64,000 bases of DNA from Rhodamnia argentea (taxonomy: Eukaryota; Streptophyta; Magnoliopsida; Myrtales; Myrtaceae). The first letter of the stretch is position 1; every line of letters starts with the position of its first letter. The notes under the pieces were generated by a model. It made no database searches. It had not been told where the DNA came from and worked only from the letters and a program-made list of their open reading frames with translations. Below, in pieces: positions 1 through 11,834 of this stretch. The position numbers and the translations under genes were made by a program. The stretch is from the NCBI RefSeq assembly GCF_020921035.1, contig NC_063154.1, forward strand, positions 24,777,448-24,841,447, in the 5' to 3' direction.

Positions 1-124
1 AAGTCCATCCTGCTGCAAAATTGTTCTTGTCACGTATAAGCCTACCGATGATGTTTTTGGTACTCTTTGTCCAGTAGTTTCAGTTTACATGCTCATCTGA
101 AGTTTAATTATGATCGCAATGCAG

Positions 125-3100
125 GTGTATGGTCTTGATATTAATCCAAGAGCAGTGAAGATGTCTTGGATAAACTTATATCTGAATGCTTTGGATGAGA
201 AGGGTCAACCTATATTTGACAGTGAGGGGAAAACTTTGTTGGACAGAGTGGAGTTTCATGAGTCTGATCTGCTATCTTATTGTAGAGATCGTGATATCAA
301 ACTTGAGCGGATCGTTGGATGCATACCTCAGGTTCTATCACATCGACAGTTCTTAATTCTTTTGATGTTAATAACATGTCGTAACAGCTATGATTTCCTC
401 TTTGTATATTTTCTTTACATTAGTTTTCAGCAATGGTTGTCATCATTTTGGCATATACAGAATTGGGTGACGCTTCCAGAATTCAACCTCTTTCTGTTTT
501 CCTTGTGCAGATCCTTAATCCCAACCCTGATGCTATGTCTAAGATGATTACAGAAAATGCAAGCGAGGAATTTTTGTACTCCTTGAGTAACTATTGCGCT
601 CTTCAGGTTCATTTAGGTTTCATGCTATCTGCTTTTACATCTGCCGCAATTTCAATTTGACAGCATTTTAAAAACTGTAGTTCTAAGTCTATAGTCTTTT
701 TGCTGGGAAAACCTGCTTCTTTTCCTCATCTACAAATTAACATTTTTTTTCCTCTGCATTAAGTTTAATATTGTATATTTACTTCAAAATATCAAATGTC
801 TTCTGATTTCTTTTGGGTGATACAGAAAATAGAAGTAGTTTAATGTTTGTTGTCTTCACATCGGTTCCTTAAGTAGCTGTCACCTTTGTTTCCTTTGCAG
901 AAATTATGAAATCATGCCTGATAATTTTGATGTTGTTCTAGTGGAAACTCATCCTGGTGAAAAGCCATGGTTTAACTCCCTTTGGTAATTAATTGCAAAG
1001 AATGGGCTAGTTTCTCTGCTCAAAATCATCTCTAAGGTGCGGGCTCCTTGTGGAATTTGTGGATCGTGAGGATTGGCGCAATGCATCTCTTGCGAATTTT
1101 CTATACCCTTGCCAATTTTCAGTGCTTGTGCTTTGTAATGGCATGTCACTATATAGGTGCTCCATCAGTAGCATCCCTGCTATTTGTGTCCTGTCAATCT
1201 TCTACTAACACGTTCCGGGTAGCATTTTAGAAGGATTCAAGAGAAAACTTGAACGTAATTCGCCATAATAGAAAGTTACTGAGAGAAATGTAAGTACTGC
1301 ATGACATGAACATGGTTGACCACAAATTGACACCTGAGAATGGTTTGACCTGTCTTGTAGAAAATCATGTGTTTCTCACAAAGGTCAAAATTTGAGCTAT
1401 TTATGCAATGACACAAAACAACGTTAAATGCAACATGTGCATGGTGGCACAATAGAAATTGCCAGCCTTTACTCATGGCAGGTTACAATCTCATCATTAG
1501 TTTAGTTTTAGTTGGAAACTTCTACTTGACTGCTTCCCATTTAGCTTTAGGTTGAAGAGTTGCTGTTTTCTTTCATTCAACTGAATTATGTACTTGTTCT
1601 TATGGAAAATGATATACTCATTCAAATATTTTCGTTGCAGAGTTAATTTTCTTTTCGCTATGTTTATGAAAATATTTAAATGTCTATTGTGCTTCACTCT
1701 TGCATGCACCTTTCAATGCTTGTCATCTCGGGATTTCATTGTCATGGTTGTGCATTTGACCTCTTGAGGTGCTGCTCATACAGATAGTTGCCTATGCTTG
1801 TGTCATTGTTTTTGAGTCCATATATATGTTTACATTTCCTTGACTTTCTTGACCCAGCTTGGGCCATAGGTAAAGAAACCATGTCCCTAACATCTTTCCA
1901 CATGTCTTATTTTAGGGTTTTGTCGAGGATCAATTTGGGTTAGGTTTGATCGCTAGGGCAGTTGAGGAAGGAATTGCTGTTATCCAACCATCAGGTATAA
2001 TGATTTTCAACATGGGAGGTCGTCCTGGGCAAGCTGTCTGTAGACGTTTGTTTGAGCGTCGTGGTTTCCGTATTAACAAGCTCTGGCAAACTAAAGTATT
2101 ACAGGCAAGTCATACCGACTCCATCGAAACCCCAAAATGGCTCCATTTCACTATATTCTATTTATATCTAAATTCCATTCATTTAATAACCTTTGGTGTC
2201 ATTGACATGAGAGATGGCGTTTCTACCTAAGATGAACTTCTTTTGAATGGTTGTTGTTACAGGCTGCTGACACAGATATATCAGCCTTAGTTGAGATTGA
2301 AAAAAATAGCCCTCATCGTTTTGAATTCTTTATGGGGCTTGCCAGTGATCAGCCTCTTTGTGCACGGACTGCATGGGCATATGGAAGGGCTGGTGGCCGT
2401 ATATCTCATGCATTATCAGTTTATAGTTGTCAACTACGTCGACCAAATGAGGTATGTTTGGTTCATGCTCTCTTATCCTGCAATTTTGCAATTTGAATCT
2501 TATAATTCTTTATTTGATTAAACTCCAGGTGAAGACAATTTTTGAATTTCTGAAGAATGGATTTCTCGATGTCAGCAGTTCCCTTGATTTATCTTTTGAA
2601 GATGATTCTGTTGCTGATGAGAAGATTCCTTTCCTAGCTTATCTTGCTAGTTCTTTGAAAGAGAGTTCATATTTTCCATATGAACCACCAGCAGGAAGCA
2701 AAAGATTCCGTAATCTAATTGCAGGCTTCATGAAAACATACCACCATATTCCACTCAATGCCGATGTAAGTGGTGTAATATTATCTTTCATCTAGTCAAC
2801 ACTGTTTCTTGATGGTCCTCACTAGAAGCTCGTCTTCTTTATCCCCTCAGTTCTGATAGGTTCCTGTAACAACAACCTGTCAAATTGTTTGACTATTCAG
2901 CATAAACAAGTCATGGTTTAATTCTTTCATAACATTCTCATTCACTTCTACAGAAATTTTGTATGAAGTTGTGCAAATATTTCTTAGCAACTGATGACGC
3001 TGGCTAATTCTTGATCCATTTTTTAGCTCATATGTGCACTCGTTCCTGAACCTGATTTCATTTGTCCTGTGCTGAAGAAAAAAGTATGCAGAGAAAAGAT

Positions 3101-6100
3101 ATATGTTCTTTCTAAGTGGATCACTTTAGTCTAGAGTCTTCCTTTCCTTTCTTGTTTAAGTGTACATATTTTCGCTCCCAGCAACATTGATGAACATAAA
3201 TAAAATACGTAAGTTCCTGACCCTAGTTCTTTTCAACTCTGATTCTAGAACATTGTCATCTTTCCTACGAGGGCTGCCGCAATTGAGAATGCTCTTCGCC
3301 TGTTCTCACCTCGCCTTGCAATTGTCGATCAACATCTGACATTAAACCTGCCAAGGAAGTGGTTAACGTCATTGGTTTTGGAGGTAATAATACATATTCC
3401 ATGGGTCTTTGCAGCAATTATTATCTCTGATGTTTTGCAAGTGTAACCCCAATAAAATGACATTTTGTTGGGGGGAAAAGTTGCTGACCTCATCTTAGTG
3501 ATATTGTATGAATTTTTCACAACTTAAAGTAAGTGCAATACATGTTTCTCATTATAATAGATTCAAACATGTCTATCTGCCCCGGAGAGTAGCATCCTTG
3601 GAGCATTACTTTGGCCTACCATATCTTATTCGATGGGAAAATCTGGTATGACCAGTTGTTTGTGAACAATTGAAGTCAGCGTTTGCTACTAGGCCTCTAG
3701 CACAGAAGTGCAAGGCGAAACCATATCCTGATTCTCAATAATTAGAAGCAATATCCACGAGCTATGGTTCCAATTGAAATGACCAGAATACTATTTTAGT
3801 TGCCACTAAAATTTCCTCTTCATGTACAATCAGATGTAAATTATGGACCTTTGAGAGAGTCTCAGACCAGGCATTGTACCTGGACATCAATACAATGTCA
3901 CATGGGATCTCAAACCTGTAAGACACTGCCCACCAGGCCTGCTCACCTCTATATAGCAAGAGTAATTCCTCAAAAAAACCATGCAGACAAGATCTTTTGG
4001 AATTATCATTGATTAGATTAATGTCCCCCATAGCTGTCTAACTCCTTTTCATGGCCATACTTCCTACTCTCCTTCACCCTACTTATAAGTTCCCCTTTTT
4101 AGAAGACAGATCGTGTGACAAAAGTGTAAAACATTGGAACATAGTACACGGGGGTGAAGGAATTGTTGAGACTCGACAATTCCATAAATAGGTACAAAGA
4201 AATGTCAGTAGTCTAACTCGAGAACTTTGGCTCTGAGGGTCTTATACCAAATTGAAGTGTGCAACCATCTACTCTCAAAGCTTAAGAAGTTATTTTATTG
4301 TGTGAAATACATCTTTACACATTCCTTTGGCACAACTGGGATTGTACATCCATTTTGTGCAAACACAATGAAAATTGAATTTTAGTGTGTTGAGCGACTC
4401 ACTATGTATTTGTAAGTTGCTTCTTTTTGTAGTTTAGCAGTTGAAAATTTGATTTTATCTAATATTGAGGATCTCAAATGTTCAGAAACCTCCATACTGA
4501 CATTTAAAGACAAATTCTTTTCATCCTTTATACACTTGGTTATCCAGACACCTTAAACTTACATGTATAAGCCCCCCCGGATGGAGGCTTATGCCATTTA
4601 ATCGCTTATAAATGGCATTATTCCAACAAATGAAAATCGCGAGTCAGCCAAAACAATTATCTAATTTTTTAATGGTAATCATATTGCTGCCAATCTGCCA
4701 TCTATTTGAACAGACACCAGATGGGACCTCCTTTTGGAATATTTCATTTTTCTCTTTGTAACATATATTTTTCTTTGAGTAGGTTGCAGAAGCTAAGGAT
4801 CGTTTGGAGGATGAAATTACAGTAATTGAAGCACCACATCAATCGGATTTGATGATAGAGTTGATAAAGAAGTTGAAGCCCCAGGTGGTCATCACTGGGA
4901 TGGCTCAATATGAGTCTGTCACAATTTCAGCTTTTCAGCATCTTTTAGATGTTACAAGAGACATCGGGTCTCGTCTTTTCTTAGATATATCTGAGCACTT
5001 TGAGTTATCAAGTCTTCCTGCATCCAATGGGGTCCTAAAATATCTTGCTGGAAACCCTTTGCCTGCACATGCAGCAATCATATGTGGGCTTGTGAAAAAT
5101 CAGGTAAATGAAGTACGAGTAAATCAGTTTTTGTTCTTTGTTCGTGGTGGCTCTTTCTCTATCATTAAATCTGTGTCCTGCAGGTTGGATTGGGACTATG
5201 ATATCCTGCAATTATACTTTATGTGCTTGTGATAATATGTCTATCACAATTACTTCTTTCAAACTGTTGATTGTGGCTGGTTGTTTGGTAGGTTTATAAG
5301 GACTTGGAAGTAGCTTTTGTCATTTCAGAAGAACAGTCCATCTTTAAGGTGTTGTCAAAGACAGTTGAATTACTAGAAGGGAATACTGCAGCAATAAGTC
5401 AAAACTATTATGGTTGTCTTTTTCATGAGCTTTTGGCTTTCCAACTTGCTGACCGGCGTCGACATTCAGAGGTTTGTTTGCACTTCTCATGTTATCTTCA
5501 ATACAATAGTATGCCCTCGTTTAACAGTTGACAAGCAAATTTGATATTGCTGGGACAATTTTATTAACTTCTCAGAAAGCTTCAAAAAGAATCTCCTGGT
5601 CAGATAAATTTTAGCTAATAAACTTGTTTTCAATTTCTCCTAATTAGGATTTCTGACCAAAAAAGAAATTGCTCTCAAGGAGTAATGTACTTGTCCCTGG
5701 CCAGACAACTTGGCCAATTTTTATAACGCAAAATGAGGCCAAAATTTCAGGAAGGATTTTTGGTTTATGTCATCTCCTCTCCTAATCCATCTTAAAATGC
5801 TGTGTTATGGTCAACCTTGCAGCACAGGCAGATTTTGTGAAAAATAGCATTTATGAATGCCGCTATTTTTGTGCTTCCAGTTTGCCATGGATTTTTTTCT
5901 TGTCTCTCATATGACTCCTTTTCTGCATTGCACACTCTATTTGCTAGAAAATCCTATAATCATTGTAGCAGTTCATTGACATAGGTAGTGGGTTTTCTTT
6001 GGTTCTCTTAAAGTAAATTTTTTAAGTGAATGTGTCCTTCAGAGGGAAGCACAAAAGCCCAAATCAGTTGATACAATCGGAATCGCTAATTCAGCTATCT

Positions 6101-8218
6101 CAGTCCTTAATGACTCTGAATTATCTATCAGCGAGGATCAAGGCTCTTCTTTGATTCATATGGATGTGGATCAGAGCTTCTTACATGTGCCTTCTCCAGT
6201 AAAGGCTGCTATTTTTGAAAGTTTTGCACGTCAGAACATGTCAGAGGCTGAGTTGGATGTCGTACCGAGTATTAAACAGCATATTAAGAGCGAGTATGGA
6301 TTTCCAGTGGATGGTAGCACAGAACTTATATATGCTAACAGCTCGTTGGCTTTGTTCAATAAGCTGGTCCTCTGTTGCACTCAAGAGGGTGGTACTTTAT
6401 GCTTCCCAGCTGGCTCAAACGGGAACTACATCTCTGCTGCTAAATTTTTAAAGGCAAACATTGTGACTGTCCCTACGCAATCTGCAGAAGGGTTTAAGTT
6501 GACTGAGAAGTCAATTCTTGAAGTGCTTGAGACTGTGAAGCAACCATGGGTTTACATATGCGGCCCAACAATCAGTCCTACTGGCTTGCTTTACAGCAAT
6601 CGTGAGATTGAAAAGATATTATCAGCATGTGGAAAGTTTGGTGCAAGAGTTATTATCGATACCTCCTTCTCAGGATTGGAGTTCGGCTCTGAAGGTTGGG
6701 GGGGTTGGGATCTCACAAGCAGTTTGTCGATGCTAAATTCTTCCAGCAATCGAGCTTTTTCTGTATGTCTGCTTGGGGGACTGTCCTTTAAGTTGCTCAC
6801 TGGAGCATTGAAGTTTGGCTTTCTGGTTTTTAACCGGTCAAATATTGTTGATGCATTCCACAGCTTTCCAGGATTAAGCAAACCTCATGGCACTGTCAAG
6901 TATGCCATTAAGAAGTTACTGGGTCTGAGAGAGCGAAAAACAGGAGAAGTAATGGATGCTGTTGCCAACCATATAGGAATGTTGAAGAGTAGATCGAAGT
7001 GCCTGAAGGAGGTAATAATTGTTTTCTCTACAGGAAGTTTTCCTTCTACTATGTCGCAGCTTTTGCTGTTTTCAGATTCAGTAATAAATCTGGTTATAAT
7101 TAAGTGAGTTGCAGAAACGGTAATGGATATTCATGTGCGTGGTTTGACATTTAAACTACATACTGGAGTGGGATTCCACTATGAAACATAAAGGGGGTTC
7201 TTTTTTGGGCGTAACTCTATTTCTCTTGTTCTAATTAGTGCAATTCTTTTAACAGTTGCCTCTCCGCCATATTGACAGAGTACGGTTGCAAATGCCAAAG
7301 CAAGCGACCAGCACTCGCTACTCTATAGTAAAAGGAGAAAGAATAGTTTGCTGGGCATTCAATGCATGGCTAAATTTACTATAATTCAAGGCCCCTTTTG
7401 AGTTGGGACTTGGGAGTGGCAACTTTACGGCTCATATCTAATGCAATGGGTTTTGTCCATGTTGAAGTTGCAATGAGGGTCTTTTTGGTGAAATGCTCAT
7501 CGCTTCCCAAAATACTCATCCATAAGGAAACAATTGAGATCTGTATTGTACTTGCCTTTGGTCTCTATTCTATTCCCTAAGAACACTAGATATAGTTAAA
7601 CCAGGTTGAACAACTCTCAGTCCTGCACCTAGCTGGTGTGTAGATTACTTAAGATCTAGCTTTTGACGTGACACATAGTACAAGCTGAACTTGTAGAAGA
7701 GGACTTTGTTTCCCTTATCTCCATTTCATGACACGTGGCTTTATGTCTGCTAATGGCATATTGTTATTGTTAGCTAGTGTTGTACAGACCATTAAGGCTT
7801 TAAATCAGCTAGTTTTGCATGGTGCTTATGTGGATGTGATTCAATGTGCTTCTTATGCTCTATGCTTTTTAAACTTTGTGGTACCTTGCAGACACTTGAG
7901 AAAAACGGTTGGGATGTTCTAGAGCCTTGTGCTGGTCTTTCCATGGTAGCAAAGCCTTCTGCTTACCTTGACAAGACAATCTCCATCAAGCCTAATCCTA
8001 AAGATGGCGTTGGCACAGAAAAGGGATCTACATACGATATTAAGATCAATGACTCTAATTTTAGGGAGGCGTTGCTCAGAAGCACCGGTTTATGCATAAA
8101 CAGTAGCTCGTGGACTGGGATTCCCGGCTACTGCCGCTTCACAATTGCCTTGGATGACAATGAATTTGAGCAGGCTTTGGGTTGCATAGCCAAGTTCGGA
8201 AGCGCCATCAGTAACTGA
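125..8218 (+). CDS. MMT: Methionine S-methyltransferase (3' ten exons; 5' end outside window)
   Basis: This enzyme transfers a methyl group from S-adenosylmethionine to methionine, giving S-methylmethionine, in the cytosol. Exons read 125-331, 511-606, 1916-2104, 2263-2451, 2529-2765, 3249-3383, 4783-5103, 5292-5471, 6043-7011 and 7892-8218. All junctions are phase 0 and join into 949 open codons plus a TGA stop at 8216-8218. The first exons finish the N-terminal Rossmann methyltransferase domain (VYGLDINPRAV at the start). The long rest is the aminotransferase-like C-terminal region typical of plant MMT (SLIHMDVDQSFL near 6150, ending GIPGYCRFTIAL). Plant MMTs are about 1,070-1,090 residues, so roughly 130 residues lie upstream of the window. 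The intron after 2104 has a GC donor. No frameshift or stop was seen. Identity rests on family recognition along the whole length. Confidence 0.95.
2105..2262 (+). other. GC-AG intron of the MMT gene
   Basis: The exon ending CAG at 2104 is followed by GCAAGT rather than GTAAGT. The intron closes with a normal TTACAG acceptor at 2262. Joining 2104 to 2263 keeps the frame and gives the conserved reading LQ/AADTD. The remaining donor positions match the strong consensus usual for GC-AG introns. Confidence 0.85.
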
Positions 8219-8677
8219 GGAAAAGAATGTACATGCCATTTGTGATCTAGTTTGACCTTGCTGCTTGCCCTTCATTCTGTGTTCCTGTCTTAATAATCCC
8301 CTTTTGTTCCGAAACTCTAGCTGAGTTCCTTCTGAAAATCAGAGCGTCGTGAAACGCTTCTTGCACAAACATTACAGAAACATGTCATTTGTCTGCAATG
8401 AGGGTGAAATGTTTGCGTATGATAGTTTTCTGGTTTCATGAATTTGTCTGCCACTCCTTGTTCTGCGTCTAATTGAACTCGATTTCCCGCTGCATTTAGC
8501 AGTCATAGCAACTCGGCCAATCTAGCGTAGTGAAGGATGTGATCTTTAATGAAATCTCCGTCTTTCTCAGATAGAAAGATGAGTCGTATCGAAGAAGAAT
8601 ATCTAAGAACTGTATGTACATCATCTATTTTTGTTGGTGTTTTTTCCCCAAATTAAGGTAGTGTTGGCGAGGGACGC
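8219..8677. other. MMT 3' flank and spacer to the heat-shock gene
   Basis: This T-rich sequence should contain the MMT 3' UTR and the end of its transcript. I see no coding region in it and cannot place a polyadenylation site with confidence. Confidence 0.5.
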
Positions 8678-8717
8678 TTCTAGAACTGCGAAGAACGCCA
8701 TTGAATGACTCTAGAAG
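8678..8717 (+). promoter_or_regulatory. Heat-shock elements upstream of the small HSP gene
   Basis: TTCtaGAA at 8678-8685 is a perfect inverted pair of heat-shock-factor half sites. Further GAA half sites follow at 8690-8695, and an imperfect TCtaGAA lies at 8710-8716. They sit about 65-105 bp upstream of the TATA box. This is the usual place for heat-shock-factor binding sites and suggests heat induction of the downstream gene. Confidence 0.6.
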
Positions 8718-8780
8718 TGTGCAGACATCTCTCCCTCTTTCCCTGCCCACAGAACAATCCAGACAACTCCCCACCCCACC

Positions 8781-8788
8781 TATATAAA
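8781..8788 (+). promoter_or_regulatory. TATA box of the small HSP gene
   Basis: TATATAAA lies 122 bp upstream of the chosen ATG at 8910. That spacing leaves room for a 5' UTR of about 90 bases. Confidence 0.65.
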
Positions 8789-8909
8789 ACCTTCAAACCC
8801 ACCCCACACATGTCTGTCTACAAGCAAGTCCTGGATCAATAACACGTTGGCAAAGCTCTTCAATTCAAGAGAATCCTCATCTTCTTGGTTCTTCACTCAT
8901 CCTCGCTCA

Positions 8910-9503
8910 ATGACCATGGCCAGTATGGCAGTCCTACCGCCGCTCGCAGTCGCTCTCATCTTTTTCGCAACCCTCGCTCCTCCAGCCCATGCGCTCATCC
9001 CATTCCCAAGGTCGTCGTCGCTTTGGGACCTCATGTCTCTCCCCGATGACCCTTTCCGAGCCCTCGAGCACGCTCCGCTCTCCCTCCCCAAGGGCGTGCC
9101 CGACGCGGACGCTCCCCTGCCCCTCCTAGCTCGTGCTGACTGGAAGGAGACGGCAACTGCCCACATTATCTCGCTCGACCTCCCTGGGATGAAGACGGAG
9201 GACGTCAAGATTGAAGTCGAGGACAACCGGGTCGTCCGGATCAGCGGAGAGAGGAAGGTCGAGGACAGCGAAGGAGACAAGTGGCACCGAGCCGAGAGGG
9301 CGAGCGGCAAGTTCTGGAGGCAGTTCAGGTTGCCCGCGAACGCTGACCTGGACAGCATCAAGGCTCGTCTCGAGGACGGCGTCCTCAGGATCACCATCCC
9401 CAAGCTCGGCGACGACAGGAGGAGGCAGCCCAAGGTGATTCAGATTGCCGAGTCCGAGCCAGAGTCAGCTTCTACGTCACCCGCCGAGAAGGCCGACATG
9501 TGA
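8910..9503 (+). CDS. Small heat-shock protein (HSP20), endomembrane-targeted, class IV/22-kDa type
   Basis: An ATP-independent chaperone that holds unfolding proteins during heat stress. The ATG at 8910 gives 197 residues; an upstream in-frame TTG at 8847 is not a plausible start. Residues 1-28 form a signal peptide with a hydrophobic core and a likely cut after AHA. Residues 33-70 match the ER HSP22 N-terminus ([17 protein letters not shown]). The alpha-crystallin domain covers about 76-177, with [35 protein letters not shown] and GVLRITIPK. The VIQI near the end fits the C-terminal I-x-I/V anchor. The gene is intronless, as most small HSP genes are. Unlike class IV ER members, it ends KADM with no KDEL-like retention signal, so final location is uncertain. 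Heat-shock elements and a TATA box precede it. Confidence 0.93.
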   Translation: MTMASMAVLPPLAVALIFFATLAPPAHALIPFPRSSSLWDLMSLPDDPFRALEHAPLSLPKGVPDADAPLPLLARADWKETATAHIISLDLPGMKTEDVKIEVEDNRVVRISGERKVEDSEGDKWHRAERASGKFWRQFRLPANADLDSIKARLEDGVLRITIPKLGDDRRRQPKVIQIAESEPESASTSPAEKADM

Positions 9504-9645
9504 GAAGCTCCAGGTTGACTGTTTGATGCGAGTCTTCCAGTTTCAACCGTTACAAGGAATAATGTTTTGTGTTGGATGAACGATATGCTTTGGGCCCTAT
9601 GTTTGATGACGTACAAACTACAAACCATATTGCAGATACACACAC

Positions 9646-9691
9646 ATGTATGTATGTATGTATGTATGTATGTATGTATGTATGTATGTAT
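9646..9691. repeat. Tetranucleotide microsatellite (TATG)n
   Basis: An uninterrupted run of about eleven ATGT units lies 140 bp after the small HSP stop codon, probably in or just beyond the 3' UTR. Confidence 0.95.
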
Positions 9692-10197
9692 CCAAAGAAA
9701 GATTGTTAAAAGATCATATTCCCGTTAATGAAGAGCTGGACAAAGTCTGTCTTAAACCACTCTCGCAACTCCAATGCTCTCTCCAAGATTTTCCACCGTG
9801 ACTGTAAGAACAAAACGGAAGAGCCTACAAGAAATTCCATCCCAAGAAACTAGAACACATTCATCTATAGTAGATCCGGAGATTTTTCCTCAATCATTTT
9901 GGAACCACGCACCCCAAATATTTCACTTCTTAATCCAGATCCAGTTTTTCCCTCAGCGCCACAATACAATGCCACTGCAATCCTTGAATCTCCATCCCCA
10001 GATAGAGTACTCGGTTGAGATCTTTCGACTGAATTGCCTAGTTAAGAATGCCCTTTGAAGGATTTTGTTTCGAAGGACGGCACGAATCATTAGTCGACAT
10101 CGGGATATTCTAGTCGGCCGGATCGATTAGACACCCGTCATCCAAACTTCATTGTGTTCTTGTGCTGAATCTCACTTGAGACTTTCTCCAAAGGTAT

Positions 10198-11834
10198 TCA
10201 AACCCTCTGTCAGTAAATCCCGATTTCTTCATTCGTCTTCCTTTCAAAGAAAATGAAGATGACAATCCCACCATGAAAGTCGTTCGAGAACGAATCCAGA
10301 ACATGCTAAACTGGCCTAACAAAAGTGAAATGAATTAATCCGGCAAGGATTGACTAAACCCTCTAATTCACAATGGGATCGTGAAGCATTCAATGTCAAC
10401 AACTAGTACAGTAAACCTGAGGCAAAATAAGACATCTCATCAACTATCGGTTACTCAATAATTTCTTCAAAACATGCTAAGTTTCCCCTATCGAATTAGA
10501 ACTCCTTGCCTTCTAACCTCTCAAATGCAAGAATATATTCGAAGTTCGGTCTCAAAGCATGATTTTGGCTGGAAATTCAACCAGAAGACGGATTCAAAAT
10601 AGGGGTTCGCATACCCGACCAATATTTTCGATGGATTGTCATGCCATTTGGTCTTTAAAAGGGCCCCATCCTTATTCTAAAAGGCCATGTGGAAGATATT
10701 TATGGCCCATATTATATCGTTTGAATAGGGGTGAGCAGATCAGATCGGCCCAGGCTGAACCGGACCTAGATCGAATCGGATTGGTCGAGTCGGTTCGGTC
10801 CGGTCCTTGAGAGGGGCGGTCCAGTCCTCGGTCCCAATAAATGGGACCGGTAATAGGGCAATTCGGACCGCCCATATACACACACAATTAAAAAAAATTA
10901 AAATTTTTGAAGGAGTAGTTAACCTAATTTATTCATCTTCTACTTGACACTCACTCCTCTCCTCTCAATCGACACTCGCGTCTCGCCTTCGTAACGCAAC
11001 TCCGCTTGGTGCTCGCTCTTCTCGCCTTTGTCTCTCCTCTCGCTCCTCTCGCCTTCCCCATCTTTATCAATATGCAGTTTTCAATCGCGTTTTGTCTTGA
11101 CTCAATTTGTGTTTTGTCTTGACTATATTATTTATCTTATTCTTTCGCCGTTATTACGTTCATTGCAAATCCATTGTTTTGTTCACACTTGAATTAAGTA
11201 AAGTACAATTGTAATCCTACTATAAGCTTGATTCTTTCCAACTTGAAGAGAATGACTCGGGAACATAATTTCGTTTCGGTTGTTTTAATTGTTTTTCTTC
11301 ATAATTTAGTCTTTTTTCATTATTTTAGGATTATAAATACTCATGTAATGGTTGCACAATAGTCATGTGTATGTTTTATTATGTTGGATGGTTGAGATTG
11401 GAAGTTGTTAGTTTAGATTCAAGAGTTAGATTTTTATATGCAATTGGTGTTAGCAGTTCCTTTGGGACTGGATTGGATTGCCGTTCCCGGTCCGGTCTTG
11501 GTTAGGTTCTCGGTCCCAAAAATTTGAGGATCGGGACTACCACTTTGGTCCATGGTTCCATATCGGGATTAGATCGGCCTAAATCATGCACACCCCTAGT
11601 TTGGATGCAATTTCAACGAAATTCATGGAGGATATGGAGAACTTCAGAGGATCCAACAAATCAAGCTATTCAGAAATTTTCATGGCCAGGTATTTTATCA
11701 AGAGGAAATGCTGTGGGATTATTCCTTGGCAATATCATGTCAACAGAGATGTTATCCACCAGGTATTAGATGGGTACAAGTGGAGTCAGCCAAAACCAAT
11801 GGATTTTTCCCAATGGCCATGTGACTTCAGATAA
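10198..11834 (+). mobile_element. Endogenous pararetrovirus-like polymerase remnant, broken
   Basis: Conceptual translation in shifting frames shows pieces of a reverse transcriptase of the plant pararetrovirus (Caulimoviridae) or related retroelement kind. One piece lies around 10198-10290. The catalytic-domain motif MPFGL is read at about 10641-10655. Several stops and frame changes interrupt the reading frame, and a hAT-like element at 10727-11598 splits it. The part after 11607 continues as a short open stretch (to 11834) that may belong to the same polyprotein. No intact open reading frame remains, so this is a dead genomic fossil. Its outer limits are not clear; flanking sequence from about 9.75 kb and to about 14 kb may belong to it. 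A Ty3-type retrotransposon is the alternative. Confidence 0.5.
10727..11598. mobile_element. Complete non-autonomous hAT-like transposon, 872 bp
   Basis: The left end AGGGGTGAGCA and the right end TGCACACCCCT(A) are inverted. Both ends continue into GATCGG/CCGATC-type sequence rich in repeated 'ggtccgg' words. The element is bordered by GTTTGAAT at 10719-10726 and GTTTGGAT at 11599-11606, an 8-bp target duplication with one change. Eight-base duplications are the hAT signature. No transposase reading frame is present. It sits inside the pararetrovirus-like fragment, so it inserted later. Confidence 0.72.

Noticed and set aside
901..986. Exon-like stretch after TTTGCAG in an MMT intron (reads NYEIMPDNFDVVLVE)
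   Set aside because: The flanking MMT exons 511-606 and 1916-2104 already join without a gap in the conserved protein, so no exon is needed. It could be a fragment of something else, but I see no support.
8847..8909. N-terminal extension of the small HSP starting at TTG 8847
   Set aside because: Plant nuclear genes start at ATG. The ATG at 8910 places a proper signal peptide at the N-terminus and leaves a normal 5' UTR after the TATA box.
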